DNA of 64,000 nucleotides from Marinitoga sp. 38H-ov (GCF_011057715.1 NZ_LNGH01000016.1:1-64000), one strand, 5' to 3'; positions 8,234 to 18,545 are shown, counted from the first letter of the stretch. Notes: generated from the sequence alone by a model not told the origin. Made by a program: numbers and translations.

Positions 8234-9550
8234 TTAATCTACAAATTTTTGTTTTTCTATTTCTTTAAACAATTTAACATTATTATCGTATTTTCTCATA
8301 AGCCTTAAAACTTCCATTAATGATTCTTCGGTTGATAAATTATTCAACCAATTTCTTAAGATCCATGAATATCTTAATTCATCTTTACTAAATAATAATT
8401 CTTCTTTTCTTGTTCCAGATAATTTAACATCAATTGCAGGGAATATACGTTTATTAGATAATTCTCTTGAAAGAATTAATTCCATATTACCCGTACCTTT
8501 AAATTCTTCAAAAATTACTTCATCCATTTTAGATCCAGTTTCAACTAATGCAGTCGCTAAAATGGTTAAACTACCACCTTCTCTTATTCTACGAGCAGCA
8601 CCAAAAAATTTTTTAGGAAATGTCAAAGCTGATGGATCGACACCTCCGCTTAACAATTTACCACTTGGTGGCACATATAAATTATATGCTCTAGCTAATC
8701 TAGTTAATGAATCCATTAAAATAACAACATCATGTCCAAATTCAACAAGTCTTTTTGCCATATTTAATGTCATTTCAGCAACCTTTATTTGATTATGGGG
8801 ATCCATATCAAATGGCGCAGCAATAACCTCAGCATCTACAGTTTCCCGTATATCAGTAACTTCTTCAGGCCTCTCATCAATTAATAATACTATCCTTTTT
8901 GTTTCAGGATTATTTATAGAAATAGAATTTGCAATATCCTTTAATAATGTAGTTTTTCCTGCTTTGGGAGGTGCTACAATAAGTCCTCTTTGTCCTTTAC
9001 CAATTGGAGAAAAAATATCTATAATTCTTGAACTTACAGGAGAATTGTCATACTCTAATTGAAGCCTTTCATTAGGGTAAACTGGCGTAAGATTTTCAAA
9101 AGAAATTCTATCTCTAGCTTTTTCAGGATCTTGATAATTTACAGCCTCTACTCTAAGTAAAGCAAAAAATTTTTCTCCTTCCTTGGGTGGTCTAACTTGC
9201 CCTGCAACAATATCTCCAGTTGATAAATTAAATCTTTTTATTTGTGATTGAGACACGTATACATCATCATTTCCGTTTAAAAGAGAATTATGTGTATTTC
9301 TTAAAAAGCCATATCCATCTGGTAATATTTCCAAAACACCTTCATGAAAAAAATAACCATACGACTCTGTCTGCTTACTTAAAATTCTAAATTTCAATTC
9401 ATGATCAGTAAGTTTTGAATAATCTTCAATTCCATACTTTCGAGCTAAATTATATAACTGTCTTCTAGACATTTGGTTTAATTTTCCCATATCAACCTCA
9501 ATAGGAATAATTTCGTCTTTCTTTATATCTCTTTCATTATTTTCACTCAC
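8234..9550 (-). CDS. rho: Transcription termination factor Rho
   Basis: Hexameric RNA helicase that ends transcription (about 438 aa). Order of domains: N-terminal Rho-N helix bundle (RRQLYNLARKYGI), a cold-shock-like RNA-binding domain (ILPDGYGFLRN), then the RecA-type ATPase with Walker A APPKAGKT at about 193-200 and Walker B VVILMD at about 275-280, followed by the SGGVDPSAL and RRIREGGSLT segments. I chose the GTG at 9550, preceded by AGAGGTGA, because the family's N-terminus fits there; an upstream ATG at 9613 would add 21 residues unlike Rho. An extended -10 lies at 9636-9644, leaving a leader of about 80 bases that could allow autoregulation. Confidence 0.95.
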   Translation of the reverse strand: MSENNERDIKKDEIIPIEVDMGKLNQMSRRQLYNLARKYGIEDYSKLTDHELKFRILSKQTESYGYFFHEGVLEILPDGYGFLRNTHNSLLNGNDDVYVSQSQIKRFNLSTGDIVAGQVRPPKEGEKFFALLRVEAVNYQDPEKARDRISFENLTPVYPNERLQLEYDNSPVSSRIIDIFSPIGKGQRGLIVAPPKAGKTTLLKDIANSISINNPETKRIVLLIDERPEEVTDIRETVDAEVIAAPFDMDPHNQIKVAEMTLNMAKRLVEFGHDVVILMDSLTRLARAYNLYVPPSGKLLSGGVDPSALTFPKKFFGAARRIREGGSLTILATALVETGSKMDEVIFEEFKGTGNMELILSRELSNKRIFPAIDVKLSGTRKEELLFSKDELRYSWILRNWLNNLSTEESLMEVLRLMRKYDNNVKLFKEIEKQKFVD

Positions 9551-9635
9551 TTTTTCACCTCTCTTATTTAAATGTATAAATAAAATTTTTGATAGGATAT
9601 TTTGAAGACACATGAAGATTTAAAGTAGATAATAT

Positions 9636-9644
9636 ATTATACCA
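9636..9644 (-). promoter_or_regulatory. Extended -10 promoter of rho
   Basis: TGGTATAAT on the minus strand directly after the T-run of the ribosomal operon terminator. The transcript would start near 9629, about 80 bases before the rho GTG. Confidence 0.6.
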
Positions 9645-9649
9645 TAAAA

Positions 9650-9681
9650 AATAAAAAAAGCCTCGAAAAAACTTCGAGGCT
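9650..9681 (-). terminator. Terminator of the ribosomal super-cluster
   Basis: A 9-bp stem AGCCTCGAA / TTCGAGGCT (9659-9681) with a 5-base loop and a T-rich tail on the minus strand, 20 bases after the rplQ stop codon. Confidence 0.9.
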
Positions 9682-9699
9682 ACATTATTTAAGATAAAA

Positions 9700-10107
9700 T
9701 TATTTTTCTTCTTTTTTCTCAGCAGTTTCTACCAATTGCAACAAAGATATTTCAGCAGCATCTCCTCTTCTGAAACCTATTTTTAAAATTCTTGTATAAC
9801 CACTTGTTCTATTTCTTTCTACATAAACTTTAGCAATTTCATCTACAACTTTATTTGTAAATCTTTTATCATTGAAGTATCTATTAATTTGTCTTCTTAA
9901 TGCAACACTTCTATCTTTATTATCAGTTGTATTTGCTTCTATAGCTTTTGTCAATATTTTTTCAACTAATGGTCTTACAGCCTTTGCTTTTGCTGTAGTT
10001 GTTATAATACTTCCATGTTCAAATACTTCTCTAGCTAAGTTCTTTAATAATGCTTTCCTATGCGAAGCATATCTGCTTAATTTATTTATTTTCACTCTAT
10101 GTCTCAT
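9700..10107 (-). CDS. rplQ: 50S ribosomal protein L17
   Basis: Large-subunit protein (135 aa) near the peptide exit region. The N-terminus [20 protein letters not shown] and LARE / [16 protein letters not shown] are characteristic. It has a short acidic/lysine tail (EKKEEK). It is the last gene of the ribosomal cluster, starts 5 bases after the rpoA stop, and is followed by a strong terminator. Confidence 0.97.
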   Translation of the reverse strand: MRHRVKINKLSRYASHRKALLKNLAREVFEHGSIITTTAKAKAVRPLVEKILTKAIEANTTDNKDRSVALRRQINRYFNDKRFTNKVVDEIAKVYVERNRTSGYTRILKIGFRRGDAAEISLLQLVETAEKKEEK

Positions 10108-10112
10108 AGTAC

Positions 10113-11165
10113 TTAGGCTCCTCCCTTCTGGATCTCATCATAATCCAATTGGAATTTTTCAATTAATTCCTTTCGAATCTCATCTAATGATTTTTTACCA
10201 AAATTCTTAATTCTCATTAACTCTTCTGGATCCTTTTTAAGGATATCTCTTACTGTATGAATTTTTTCTCTTTTTAAACAATTTTTTGCCCTTTTACTTA
10301 AATCTAATTCATCTATTTTTGTTTCTAAAATTTCAATACTTACGCCTTTAAACTCTTCCTCAACAGTTTCTACATTCTCTTCAATATATGTAGAAACTTC
10401 AACTTCTAAATTATCTCCTTCTGGTTCAGCAAGTTCAAGGTCTTCACTTTTCCAAGAAGAATAAATGATATTAAAATGTTCTATTAATATTTTAGTAGCT
10501 TTAATTAAAGCTTCTTTTGGGTCTATAGATTTTTTTGTCCAGATTTCCAAAATCAATTTATCATAGTCAGTTCTTTTTCCAACACGAACATATTCTGTTA
10601 AATAGTTTACTCTGATAACTGGACTATAAACCCCATCAATATATATATATTCTATATCTTTAGATAAATCCATTTCAGATGTTGAAACAAAACCCTTTCC
10701 AACTGTAGCATATAATTCCATTTCAAATTTTTTATTCGCATTTAATGTGGCTATTTTTAATTCTGGATTTGCTATTTCAATTCCTGCTGGAGTAATTATA
10801 TCTCCAGCTTTGATTTCAGTAGGACCCATTTTTTCTATTCTTAAAACAACAGGTTCTTTTATGTTTGTAATATTATCAAAATCCACAACTTTCAATTCTA
10901 CTTTTTTCAAATTAACTGTTATCTCTAAAATATCTTCTTGAACGCCTTCAATAACATCAAATTCATGTAATTTTCCAGGAATTCTTATTTTTGTTATTGC
11001 TAACCCTGGAATTGAGGATAATAATACTCTTCTTAATGCGTTACCTATTGTAACAGCATATCCTCTTTCTAAAGGCGACAAGACAAACCTTCCATATTTG
11101 TATTCTAAATTTGACGATTCTTCTAAAGATTCTAATATCATTTTTTCTGGTTTTACAAAATCCAT
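10113..11165 (-). CDS. rpoA: RNA polymerase alpha subunit
   Basis: A 350-aa subunit that nucleates RNA polymerase assembly and touches upstream promoter DNA and activators. The N-terminal dimerisation domain (about 1-235) has the [19 protein letters not shown] signature, then an acidic linker (about 240-275), then the C-terminal helix-hairpin-helix domain ([29 protein letters not shown]). The length is slightly above the usual 315-330 because of the linker. The start is ATG 11165 with GGGGG 6 bases upstream. That Shine-Dalgarno lies in one arm of a predicted 11-bp hairpin (11173-11199), suggesting translational control separate from rpsD. Confidence 0.97.
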   Translation of the reverse strand: MDFVKPEKMILESLEESSNLEYKYGRFVLSPLERGYAVTIGNALRRVLLSSIPGLAITKIRIPGKLHEFDVIEGVQEDILEITVNLKKVELKVVDFDNITNIKEPVVLRIEKMGPTEIKAGDIITPAGIEIANPELKIATLNANKKFEMELYATVGKGFVSTSEMDLSKDIEYIYIDGVYSPVIRVNYLTEYVRVGKRTDYDKLILEIWTKKSIDPKEALIKATKILIEHFNIIYSSWKSEDLELAEPEGDNLEVEVSTYIEENVETVEEEFKGVSIEILETKIDELDLSKRAKNCLKREKIHTVRDILKKDPEELMRIKNFGKKSLDEIRKELIEKFQLDYDEIQKGGA

Positions 11166-11172
11166 TCATTAC

Positions 11173-11207
11173 CCCCAATTTAGCTTTCCTAAATTGGAGT
11201 GCACCCC
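11173..11207 (-). promoter_or_regulatory. RNA hairpin occluding the rpoA ribosome-binding site
   Basis: In the 86-base rpsD-rpoA gap, CTCCAATTTAG pairs with CTAAATTGGGG (11 bp, one G-U) around a GAAAG loop, burying the GGGGG Shine-Dalgarno of rpoA. The same CACTCC can instead pair with GGGGTG just upstream (11196-11207). Two exclusive folds are thus possible. Which ligand, if any, chooses between them is unknown; ribosomal protein S4 is a natural guess because it autoregulates in other bacteria. Confidence 0.5.
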
Positions 11208-11251
11208 CTTTCTTTTTGTTAGGCGCGTGTAGCGAAAAATTATACTTAATA

Positions 11252-11881
11252 TTATTTTGAGTAAAGCTCGATAATAGCTTGTAAATCTACTGGTACTTCC
11301 ATTTCATCTAATGTTGGCAATCTTAAGAATGTTCCTTTAAATGCATTATAATCAACTTCAATCCAATCTAATCTTCTATTAGCTTTTTGTGTTAATTCTA
11401 TACCTTCTTTAATTGGTAAAATTGATCTACTTTTCTCTTTCACTTCAATTACATCTCCTGGTCTAACCCTATATGAAGGAATATCTACTTTTCTTCCATT
11501 TACTAAGAAATGTCCATGTCTTACTAATTGTCTAGCTGTTCTTCTATTTACCGCATAACCCATTTGATATACTACATTATCTAATCTTGTTTCTAAGATT
11601 CTCATTAAGTTTTCTCCTGTATTTCCTTCTTTTCTTGATGCTTCTTCGAAGTATCTTCTAAATTGTCTTTCTAATACACCATAAATTCTTTTTAAAGCTT
11701 GTTTTGCCCTTAATTGCATACCATATTGTGTAGGTTTTTTTGCTTGTTTTCCATGTTGTCCTGGTGCATATGGTCTTCTTGCAAGAGCACATTTATCTGA
11801 GTAACATCTTTCACCTTTTAAGTATAATTTAAATCCTTCTCTTCTACATAATTTACAAAGAGATCCTATATATCTTGCCAT
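11252..11881 (-). CDS. rpsD: 30S ribosomal protein S4
   Basis: Primary 16S-binding protein and small-subunit assembly initiator (209 aa). It has an N-terminal zinc-type Cys cluster (C-x2-C at about 9-12, with further Cys at 26 and 31) and the S4 RNA-binding domain ([37 protein letters not shown]). It lies between rpsK and rpoA, the standard order of the alpha operon. S4 is the translational regulator of this operon in several bacteria. Confidence 0.97.
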   Translation of the reverse strand: MARYIGSLCKLCRREGFKLYLKGERCYSDKCALARRPYAPGQHGKQAKKPTQYGMQLRAKQALKRIYGVLERQFRRYFEEASRKEGNTGENLMRILETRLDNVVYQMGYAVNRRTARQLVRHGHFLVNGRKVDIPSYRVRPGDVIEVKEKSRSILPIKEGIELTQKANRRLDWIEVDYNAFKGTFLRLPTLDEMEVPVDLQAIIELYSK

Positions 11882-11902
11882 TACATTCCCTCCTCTTAGG
11901 CC

Positions 11903-12289
11903 TTACATTCCTTTTCTTTTCTTTGGTCTACAACCATTATGAGGTATTGGAGTTTTATCTTTTATATTTTCAATTACCAATCCTGCTGCTTGTAATGTTC
12001 TTATTGCTGATTCTCTTCCAGCACCTGGTCCTTTTACGTAAACGTCTAACTTTTTAACTCCAAATTTTAATGCTTCTTTAGCAATTTTATCAGCAGCTAA
12101 CTGAGAAGCATATGGTGTACCTTTTTTTGTTCCTGAAAAACCTGCTGTACCTCCACTAGCCCATAATAATGTATTTCCTGATGGATCTGATAATGTAATA
12201 ATTGTATTGTTAAAAGTGGATTGAATATGTACAACAGCTTTATCTAGAGATATTTTCTTTTTCTTTTGAGTTGTTGTTCTTCTAGCCAT
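11903..12289 (-). CDS. rpsK: 30S ribosomal protein S11
   Basis: Small-subunit platform protein (128 aa). Visible signatures are [15 protein letters not shown], the [11 protein letters not shown] segment, [15 protein letters not shown] and the basic C-terminal [12 protein letters not shown]. Start is ATG with a GAGG site. Standard alpha-operon position between rpsM and rpsD. Confidence 0.97.
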   Translation of the reverse strand: MARRTTTQKKKKISLDKAVVHIQSTFNNTIITLSDPSGNTLLWASGGTAGFSGTKKGTPYASQLAADKIAKEALKFGVKKLDVYVKGPGAGRESAIRTLQAAGLVIENIKDKTPIPHNGCRPKKRKGM

Positions 12290-12304
12290 CGCTAAACCTC
12301 CTTA

Positions 12305-12673
12305 TTACTTTTTCTTACCGATTTTTGAAGGTCTTGGACCTTTTCTTGTTCTAGCATTTGCATGTGTTTTTTGACCTCTTACAGGTAATCCATTTTTATG
12401 TCTGTAACCTCTGTAAGAACCTATTTCTATTAATCTAGAAATATTTTTTTGAATTTCTTGTCTTAATTCACCTTCAACTAAAAAATGCTCGTTGATATAA
12501 TGTGTTATTTTACTGATTTCATCATCTGTTAATTCTTTTGCCCTTTTATCAGGATCAATACCTGTTGATTCTAATATTTCCATTGCTCTATGTTTTCCTA
12601 TACCATATATTGATGTAAGAGCAATGAACAACTTCTTATTATTTGGTACTTCAACACCCAAAATACGTGGCAT
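12305..12673 (-). CDS. rpsM: 30S ribosomal protein S13
   Basis: Small-subunit head protein that contacts the P-site tRNA and forms bridges to the large subunit (122 aa). The N-terminus is [10 protein letters not shown], with the [15 protein letters not shown] helix-hairpin motif and the basic C-terminal tail [15 protein letters not shown]. First ribosomal gene of the alpha group here, after rpmJ. Confidence 0.97.
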   Translation of the reverse strand: MPRILGVEVPNNKKLFIALTSIYGIGKHRAMEILESTGIDPDKRAKELTDDEISKITHYINEHFLVEGELRQEIQKNISRLIEIGSYRGYRHKNGLPVRGQKTHANARTRKGPRPSKIGKKK

Positions 12674-12694
12674 TCAAAATTCCCTCCTTTAAAA

Positions 12695-12811
12695 TTATCC
12701 TTGTCTTTGATTATGCTTAGGATTTTTAGAACATACTACCCATACTCTACCTTTTCTTCTCATAACTCTACAATGTTCACATCTTTTTTTGACTGAGGCT
12801 CGTACTCTCAT
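12695..12811 (-). CDS. rpmJ: 50S ribosomal protein L36
   Basis: A 38-codon gene too short for common length cut-offs. The translation begins [20 protein letters not shown] and ends NPKHNQRQG. The zinc ligands Cys11, Cys14, Cys27 and His33 (C-x2-C ... C ... H) are intact, the zinc-binding form of L36. ATG 12811 to TAA 12695, lying between infA and rpsM as in most bacteria. Confidence 0.96.
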   Translation of the reverse strand: MRVRASVKKRCEHCRVMRRKGRVWVVCSKNPKHNQRQG

Positions 12812-12815
12812 TTGC

Positions 12816-13067
12816 TCATTCCTCCTCACTACTTGGATTTCTCTTTATTCTTTCTCTTCTAATAATTCTACCTCTATTTAAATCATAAATAGATACTTCC
12901 ACTATTACTCTATCTCCAGGAACTAATCTAATAAAATTTTTTCTCATTTTCCCAGATATGTGGGCTAAGATCATATGACCATTATCTAATTCTACCCTAA
13001 AAGTAGCATTCGGTAAAGATTCTAAAATATGACCTTCCATTACAATAACATCATCTTTTTTTGCCAC
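12816..13067 (-). CDS. infA: Translation initiation factor IF-1
   Basis: An S1/OB-fold protein of about 83 aa that occupies the A site during initiation. The [20 protein letters not shown] start and the [20 protein letters not shown] core are typical; the C-terminus is extended (RNPSSEEE). I prefer the GTG at 13067 because GAGGTGAT is well spaced upstream and the product then starts like other IF-1 proteins. The ATG at 13073 and the GTG at 13076 overlap the Shine-Dalgarno itself. Confidence 0.95.
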   Translation of the reverse strand: MAKKDDVIVMEGHILESLPNATFRVELDNGHMILAHISGKMRKNFIRLVPGDRVIVEVSIYDLNRGRIIRRERIKRNPSSEEE

Positions 13068-13084
13068 GAACATCACCTCTCGGG

Positions 13085-13837
13085 CTATTCTAATATTGTT
13101 AATACTTCAGGACCATTTTCAGTTACAACAATTGTATTTTCATAATGAGCAGATAATGACTTATCAGCTGTTATAGCAGTCCATCCATCATCTAATACCT
13201 TTACTCTCCAATCTCCTATTGAAACCATTGGTTCAATTGCAAATGTCATTCTCTTTCTAATTAATGGTCCTTTACCTTTTTCCCCATAATTAGGAATTTG
13301 AGGATCTTCATGTAATTTTCTACCAACACCATGCCCAACATAATCCTTAATAATAGAAAAACCAAATGATTCTACATAATTTTGAATAGCATGGCCAATA
13401 TCACCAATTCTATTTCCAGGGATGGCTTGTTCAATACCTATCCAAAAAGACTTTTCTGTAATTTCAACTAATTTTTTTACTTCTTCGCTAACTTCACCAA
13501 TAATAAATGTTCTTGCGGCATCTGCTATATAACCATCTAATGTTAAACCCATATCAATAGAGACTATATCACCGCTTTTAAAAACTTTTTCTTTTAACGG
13601 AAATCCATGAACAATTTCTTCATTAACAGATATACATGTTGCATATGGAAATCCACCATATCCTTTAAAAGTTGGAATAAAACCTTTTTCTTTCATATAG
13701 ATATTTACATATTTCTCTACTTCATAAGCAGAAGATCCTTCAACTACTAAATCCTTTATTTTTTCAAACAGGATAGCGAGCTGCTGACCAGCTCGCTTCA
13801 TCTTATCAACTTCAGATTGTGTCTTTATCAAAATCAT
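13085..13837 (-). CDS. map: Methionine aminopeptidase, type I
   Basis: Removes the N-terminal Met from nascent proteins (250 aa). The five metal ligands are in place: Asp95 (SIDMG), Asp106 (IADAART), His169 (VGHGVG), Glu202 (AIEPM) and Glu233 (HYENT). The N-terminal Cys-rich extension of some types is absent. Its ATG overlaps the adk stop by 4 bases (ATGA), the classical secY-adk-map-infA order. Confidence 0.96.
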   Translation of the reverse strand: MILIKTQSEVDKMKRAGQQLAILFEKIKDLVVEGSSAYEVEKYVNIYMKEKGFIPTFKGYGGFPYATCISVNEEIVHGFPLKEKVFKSGDIVSIDMGLTLDGYIADAARTFIIGEVSEEVKKLVEITEKSFWIGIEQAIPGNRIGDIGHAIQNYVESFGFSIIKDYVGHGVGRKLHEDPQIPNYGEKGKGPLIRKRMTFAIEPMVSIGDWRVKVLDDGWTAITADKSLSAHYENTIVVTENGPEVLTILE

Positions 13838-14493
13838 AATATCCCTTCCAATATATTAAACACTTCTTTTGTAACTATTTCAACTGTACCACTACCGTCT
13901 ACTGTAAAGAATTGATTATATTTTTTATAAAATTCTATTACAGGGTAAGTTTTTTCCATGTATACCTTATATCTATCTCTTACTACTTCTTCTTTATCAT
14001 CATCTCTTTGAATTAACTCTGCTCCATCAATATCACAAATATTTTCTACTTTTGGTTTCAATGTAATTGTATTATATATTTTACCACATTTAGGACATAT
14101 TCTTCTAGAAGTAATTCTTTTAACAATTGTTTCTTCATCTACTTCTAAATATATTATACCTGTAATAGGATTATTTAGTTCATCTAATATTTTCTCTAAT
14201 GCTTCAGCTTGTGGTATCGTTCTTGGAAATCCATCTAAAATAAACCCTTTTTTTACATCTTCTTTTACTAATCTATCTTTTATTACATCTAACATAATTT
14301 CATCTGGAACTAATTGTCCATTATCAAGGATTGATTTAACTTTTTTACCTAATTCACTACCTGAAGCCACTGCTTCTCTAAGCATATCCCCTGTAGAAAT
14401 ATGAGGAATACTATAATGTTTAGAAACTTCTTTTGCAATTGTTCCTTTACCAGCTCCAGGAGGTCCAAAAAACAATAAATTTAGTTTACTCAT
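13834..14493 (-). CDS. adk: Adenylate kinase, zinc-LID type
   Basis: Interconverts ATP + AMP and 2 ADP (219 aa). P-loop GPPGAGKGT at 10-18, AMP-binding STGDMLRE near 33-40 and DGFPRT near 87-92. The LID domain has Cys133, Cys136, Cys153 and Asp156, the three-Cys-one-Asp zinc site seen in some thermophile and Gram-positive enzymes. Begins 2 bases after secY. Confidence 0.96.
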   Translation of the reverse strand: MSKLNLLFFGPPGAGKGTIAKEVSKHYSIPHISTGDMLREAVASGSELGKKVKSILDNGQLVPDEIMLDVIKDRLVKEDVKKGFILDGFPRTIPQAEALEKILDELNNPITGIIYLEVDEETIVKRITSRRICPKCGKIYNTITLKPKVENICDIDGAELIQRDDDKEEVVRDRYKVYMEKTYPVIEFYKKYNQFFTVDGSGTVEIVTKEVFNILEGIL

Positions 14494-14495
14494 AA

Positions 14496-15773
14496 TTATC
14501 TCCTCCCGCGGAGTTTACCTTTTTTCATAAATCCTTCATATTGTCTTGTTATCATATGAGCTTCAATTTGTTGCATAATATCTAATGATACACCAACAGC
14601 AATAAGAGCTGAAGTACCACCTATCCAAATATTTACACCTGATGCACTTCTAATAATATATGGTAATAATGAAATAACTACCAAGAATATTGCACCAATA
14701 AATGTAACTCTCATCATAGTTTTTGTAATATATTCAGCTGTTGGTTTCCCAGGTCTAATACCAGGAATAAATCCACCATATTTTTTAATATTTTCTGAAA
14801 TATCATTTGGATCAATTACTACTGAATTATAGAAATATGCAAAGAAGAAAATTAACAATGAATATAATATTAAATAAATAGGAGTTCCATATCCAAACCA
14901 TCTATTTACCCACTCTGCACCTGTAACAGATCCTAGCATTGAGGGTAAAGTCATAATTGCTGATGCAAAGATGATTGGTAAAACTCCTCCACCATTAACT
15001 TTTATTGGTATATATGTTGATGCCCCACCATATATTTTGTTTCCAACAACTCTTTTTGCATATTGAACATTAATCCTTCTTTCAGATGTTTGTAAATAAA
15101 TAGTACCTACAACTACTGCTATTGCTACGATTATTAAAATAACCCACTCAAATACACTTAATCTTCCTACTAAACCACTAGCTATATATTGAGGGAATCT
15201 AGATACAATACCTGCAAAAATCAATACAGAAATTCCATTACCAATACCTTTTTCAGTAATCATTTCACCTAACCACAATAAAAACATTGTACCTGCAACA
15301 ATAGAAACTGTGGATATTAAAAGAAATAATACATAATTTAAATTAGCTGATCTATATGCAGCTACCCCCATAGATAGGAAGAATCCTTGAAGAACAGCTA
15401 ATCCTAAGGTAACTTGTCTTGTTAGTTTTCCAAATTTCTTTCTTCCTTCTTCCCCTTCTCTCAACATTTCTTTTAAACTTGGGATTACAGATGATAATAA
15501 TTGTAAAATAATTGATGCATTAATATATGGAGTAACACTTAGAACAAATATGGAGAATTGTTTCAAAGATCCTCCAGTAAATACATCAAAAAAGCTAATA
15601 AATCCTTGTGATGCTCCTCCAACTCCTGCCAAAAAAGATTCCCATCTAGCCAAATCAATTCCGGGAATTGGAATATATATACCTACTCTAAAAGCTATTA
15701 AAGCTAATAATGTAAATATAATACGATCCCGGAGTTCCGGGATCTTCCACATATTTTTAAATGCTTCTTTCAT
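14496..15773 (-). CDS. secY: Protein translocase subunit SecY
   Basis: Channel-forming subunit of the SecYEG translocon in the inner membrane (425 aa, about 10 membrane segments). Recognisable parts are the N-terminal RIIFTLLALIAFRVGIYIPIPG segment, the plug region after it, SVTPYINASIILQLL, GIGNGISVLIFAGI, and the cytoplasmic FIPGIRPGKPTAEYI loop. The ATG overlaps the rplO stop by one base. Confidence 0.97.
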   Translation of the reverse strand: MKEAFKNMWKIPELRDRIIFTLLALIAFRVGIYIPIPGIDLARWESFLAGVGGASQGFISFFDVFTGGSLKQFSIFVLSVTPYINASIILQLLSSVIPSLKEMLREGEEGRKKFGKLTRQVTLGLAVLQGFFLSMGVAAYRSANLNYVLFLLISTVSIVAGTMFLLWLGEMITEKGIGNGISVLIFAGIVSRFPQYIASGLVGRLSVFEWVILIIVAIAVVVGTIYLQTSERRINVQYAKRVVGNKIYGGASTYIPIKVNGGGVLPIIFASAIMTLPSMLGSVTGAEWVNRWFGYGTPIYLILYSLLIFFFAYFYNSVVIDPNDISENIKKYGGFIPGIRPGKPTAEYITKTMMRVTFIGAIFLVVISLLPYIIRSASGVNIWIGGTSALIAVGVSLDIMQQIEAHMITRQYEGFMKKGKLRGRR

Positions 15774-16228
15774 TATTGAATCACCTCGACACTTCCGCCG
15801 GCTGATTCTATTTTTTCTTGTGCTTTTTTACTAAATGCATGTGCCTTAACTTTTAATGGTTTTGTTAATTCACCGTTTCCTAATACTTTTACACCATCTT
15901 TTATTTTTCTAATTATTTTCTTTTCTAATAATTTTTCAGGTGTTATTTCTTCATTTGCATCAAATCTGCTTTCTAAAACAGAAATATTAACTTCTGCATA
16001 ATCCTTCTTAAAAGGAGCGTTTGTAAAACCATATTTAGGAATTCTTCTAAATAATGGTGTTTGACCACCTTCAAAACTTGGTCTTACTTTACCTTTACCT
16101 CTAGCTTTTTGACCTTTATGACCCTTACCGCTTGTTTTACCTAACCCAGAACTCCAACCTCTTCCTGTTCTTTTTGCTACCTTTCTTGATCCTTCGGTGG
16201 GTTTTAAGTCTGATATTTTAAAAGACAT
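15773..16228 (-). CDS. rplO: 50S ribosomal protein L15
   Basis: Large-subunit assembly protein (about 151 aa) with the Gly-rich N-terminal tail ([20 protein letters not shown]) and the [17 protein letters not shown] motif. I chose ATG 16228, preceded by GAGGGGG and starting [10 protein letters not shown]. An in-frame ATG 33 bases upstream would overlap the rpmD stop and lacks a family match. Confidence 0.96.
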   Translation of the reverse strand: MSFKISDLKPTEGSRKVAKRTGRGWSSGLGKTSGKGHKGQKARGKGKVRPSFEGGQTPLFRRIPKYGFTNAPFKKDYAEVNISVLESRFDANEEITPEKLLEKKIIRKIKDGVKVLGNGELTKPLKVKAHAFSKKAQEKIESAGGSVEVIQ

Positions 16229-16241
16229 ATTTGCTACCCCC

Positions 16242-16427
16242 TCATTCTTCAATTTCTTCAACTTTTACAAGGTGTTGTACCTTTGTTATCATACCTCTTA
16301 TTTCAGGTCTATCTTCTTTTATTACTTCTTGGTTTGGTTTTCTTAACCCTAAGGCATCTAAGGTGGCGAGTTGTCTATAATGTTTTCCCGCTCTTCCTCT
16401 TACAAGTTTAATTTTTAATTTAGCCAT
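16242..16427 (-). CDS. rpmD: 50S ribosomal protein L30
   Basis: A 61-aa large-subunit protein. [24 protein letters not shown] matches the L30 core, followed by the [15 protein letters not shown] segment. Standard spc-operon place between rpsE and rplO. Confidence 0.95.
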   Translation of the reverse strand: MAKLKIKLVRGRAGKHYRQLATLDALGLRKPNQEVIKEDRPEIRGMITKVQHLVKVEEIEE

Positions 16428-16430
16428 TTC

Positions 16431-16964
16431 TTATCCCTCCTTATGGGCTCCTTGGAATACCTTAGCAACACTCAAGTCTCTGAGATCTGCATATTCTTTT
16501 GGAGATTTTAATTCTTTTAATCCATTCAAAGTAGCTTTAGATAAGTTTATAGCTGTTGTTGATCCTAAAGCTTTTGAAAGAATATTATGAACTCCTGCTA
16601 ATTCAACTACAGCACGAACTGCAGCAGAAGCAATAATACCAGTACCAGGTCCAGCTGGTTTTAAAAGAACTTTTGATGCATCTTGTCTTCCTAATACTTC
16701 ATGAGGGATTGTACCATTTTTTATTGGAACCTCTATTATATTTTTCTTTGCATCTTGGATAGCTTTTCTGATTGCTTGAGGAACTTCTCTTGCGTTTCCG
16801 CTTCCAACACCAACTTTTCCATTTTTATTTCCTACTACAGCTACAACTCTAAATGAAATATTTTTTCCACCTGTTGTAACCTTAGTAACTCTTCTAATTT
16901 CAATTATTCTTTCTTCAAATTCTTCAGCAGCTGCTGAAGCCATTAAATTCTTATCTAAGGCCAT
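16431..16964 (-). CDS. rpsE: 30S ribosomal protein S5
   Basis: Small-subunit decoding-fidelity protein (177 aa). The S5 double-stranded-RNA-binding domain ([40 protein letters not shown]) and the C-terminal domain ([20 protein letters not shown]) are clear. A short acidic N-terminal extension is present. Confidence 0.97.
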   Translation of the reverse strand: MALDKNLMASAAAEEFEERIIEIRRVTKVTTGGKNISFRVVAVVGNKNGKVGVGSGNAREVPQAIRKAIQDAKKNIIEVPIKNGTIPHEVLGRQDASKVLLKPAGPGTGIIASAAVRAVVELAGVHNILSKALGSTTAINLSKATLNGLKELKSPKEYADLRDLSVAKVFQGAHKEG

Positions 16965-16981
16965 TTTCTGCGCACACCTCC

Positions 16982-17344
16982 TTAAAATTCAAGACCTGCT
17001 TCACGTGCAGCATCAGCTAATGCTTTAATTTTTCCGTGATATTTGAAGCCGCCTCTATCAAAAGATACTTTAGCTATTCCTTTTTCCAATGCTTTTTTAG
17101 CTACTAATTTACCTACTTCTTTAGCAGCTTCTATATCCCATGTTTTTTCTAATTTTAAATCTTTATCTAAAGTAGAAGCAGCTGCTAATGTATGTCCTTT
17201 AGTATCATCTATTATTTGAACATATATATGTTTATTACTCTTGAAAACTGCCATTCTTGGTCTTTCAGGAGTTCCAAAAACTTTGCTTCTAACCCTTAAA
17301 TGTCTTTTTCTTCTTAACTTTTTCTTTTGAATGGGTTTAATCAT
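16982..17344 (-). CDS. rplR: 50S ribosomal protein L18
   Basis: 5S rRNA-binding protein (120 aa). It shows [20 protein letters not shown]-like start segments, [12 protein letters not shown], and a C-terminal [20 protein letters not shown]. Lies between rplF and rpsE. Confidence 0.97.
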   Translation of the reverse strand: MIKPIQKKKLRRKRHLRVRSKVFGTPERPRMAVFKSNKHIYVQIIDDTKGHTLAAASTLDKDLKLEKTWDIEAAKEVGKLVAKKALEKGIAKVSFDRGGFKYHGKIKALADAAREAGLEF

Positions 17345-17358
17345 CTGGTCAGCCTCCC

Positions 17359-17913
17359 TTAAACTTTCTTACCTTGTTTTCTGATTATTACCTCACCAAC
17401 ATATTTAATACCTTTACCTGAGTATACATTTGGTTTTCTAAATCTTTTAATTTTTGCTGCAACTTCACCAACTAAATATTTGTTTATCCCTTTAACAATT
17501 ATTTTATTTGGTGCTGGTACTTCAATTGTAACACCTTCAGGCGGAAGGTATTCAATAGGGTGAGAATAACCTAATTGTAAGACTAATTTAGATCCTTGCA
17601 TTGCAGCTCTGTAACCAATACCAAGAATTTCTAATTCCTTAGAAAATCCTTCTGTTACACCTTTAATCATATTTTTTACTAATGATGCATAAGTACCTTG
17701 GAACATGTTAATTCTTTTTTCATCGCTTTTTCTTTTCATTGACTCTTCATTAGCTTCAACTTTTATTTTATTATCTTCAATTACAAATTTTACATATGGT
17801 AAATATTCTTGAGCTAATTCACCTTTCGGACCTTTAACTTTAATAATATTATCGTTAACTGTCACTTCTACTCCATTTGGTATATCTATTGGATTTTTTG
17901 ATATACGTGACAT
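17359..17913 (-). CDS. rplF: 50S ribosomal protein L6
   Basis: Large-subunit protein near the GTPase centre (184 aa). Two L6 repeats are visible, the first with VKGPKGEL and the second with the signature [19 protein letters not shown] near the C-terminus. It follows rpsH in the spc order. Confidence 0.97.
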   Translation of the reverse strand: MSRISKNPIDIPNGVEVTVNDNIIKVKGPKGELAQEYLPYVKFVIEDNKIKVEANEESMKRKSDEKRINMFQGTYASLVKNMIKGVTEGFSKELEILGIGYRAAMQGSKLVLQLGYSHPIEYLPPEGVTIEVPAPNKIIVKGINKYLVGEVAAKIKRFRKPNVYSGKGIKYVGEVIIRKQGKKV

Positions 17914-17927
17914 TTATTCAGCACCTC

Positions 17928-18332
17928 CTACCAAACGTAACAAATTAGTTCTCCACCAACACCAAGCTCTCTAGCTTCTTTGTCAGTTAGAACACCTTTT
18001 GATGTTGAAATTATTGATATTCCCATTCCGCCTTTAACAACAGGAATTTTATCCTTTGATACATATACTCTTCTACCTGGTTTAGAAACTCTTATTATAC
18101 TATGAATAACATGTTGCTTATTTTTTCTTTCACCTTTATATTTTAATTGTATTTTTAATATTCCTTGTTTTCCATCTTCTATAAATTTATAATCAGAAAT
18201 ATATCCTTCTCTTTTTAAAATTTCAGCAATATTTCTTTTTAAATTAGATGCTGGAACTTCTACACTTTCTTTCATAACAAGGTTTGCATTTCTTATTCTT
18301 GTAAGCATATCTGCTACGGGATCACTCCACAT
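17928..18332 (-). CDS. rpsH: 30S ribosomal protein S8
   Basis: 16S rRNA-binding protein (134 aa) and, in other bacteria, translational regulator of the spc operon. It has [14 protein letters not shown] at the N-terminus and the C-terminal [21 protein letters not shown] use ATG 18332; an adjacent in-frame TTG one codon upstream is unlikely. Confidence 0.97.
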   Translation of the reverse strand: MWSDPVADMLTRIRNANLVMKESVEVPASNLKRNIAEILKREGYISDYKFIEDGKQGILKIQLKYKGERKNKQHVIHSIIRVSKPGRRVYVSKDKIPVVKGGMGISIISTSKGVLTDKEARELGVGGELICYVW

Positions 18333-18345
18333 CAAGATTCCCTCC

Positions 18346-18531
18346 TTACCAACTTGCCTTTTTAACGCCTGGTAATTTACCTTCCGCGGCTAATTTTCTA
18401 AAACATACTCTACATAATCCAAATTCTTTATATACTGATCTTGGCCTACCACATACAACACATCTTGAATATTCCCTAGTCTTATATTTTTTAGGTTTTT
18501 TCCATCTAGCAACCATTGATTTTTTTGCCAT
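18346..18531 (-). CDS. rpsZ: 30S ribosomal protein S14, zinc-binding form
   Basis: A 61-aa S14 of the short C+ type. Zinc ligands Cys24, Cys27, Cys40 and Cys43 are intact (CVVCGRP ... CRVCFR), followed by [15 protein letters not shown]. Because this is the zinc form, its expression could interact with zinc supply. I saw no zinc-free paralogue in the window. Confidence 0.97.
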   Translation of the reverse strand: MAKKSMVARWKKPKKYKTREYSRCVVCGRPRSVYKEFGLCRVCFRKLAAEGKLPGVKKASW

Positions 18532-18545
18532 TATTTACCTCCTCC

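Noticed and set aside
9551-9613. N-terminal extension of Rho from an upstream ATG
   Set aside because: The extra 21 residues do not resemble Rho, and the GTG at 9550 has a good ribosome-binding site, so this stretch is better read as leader.
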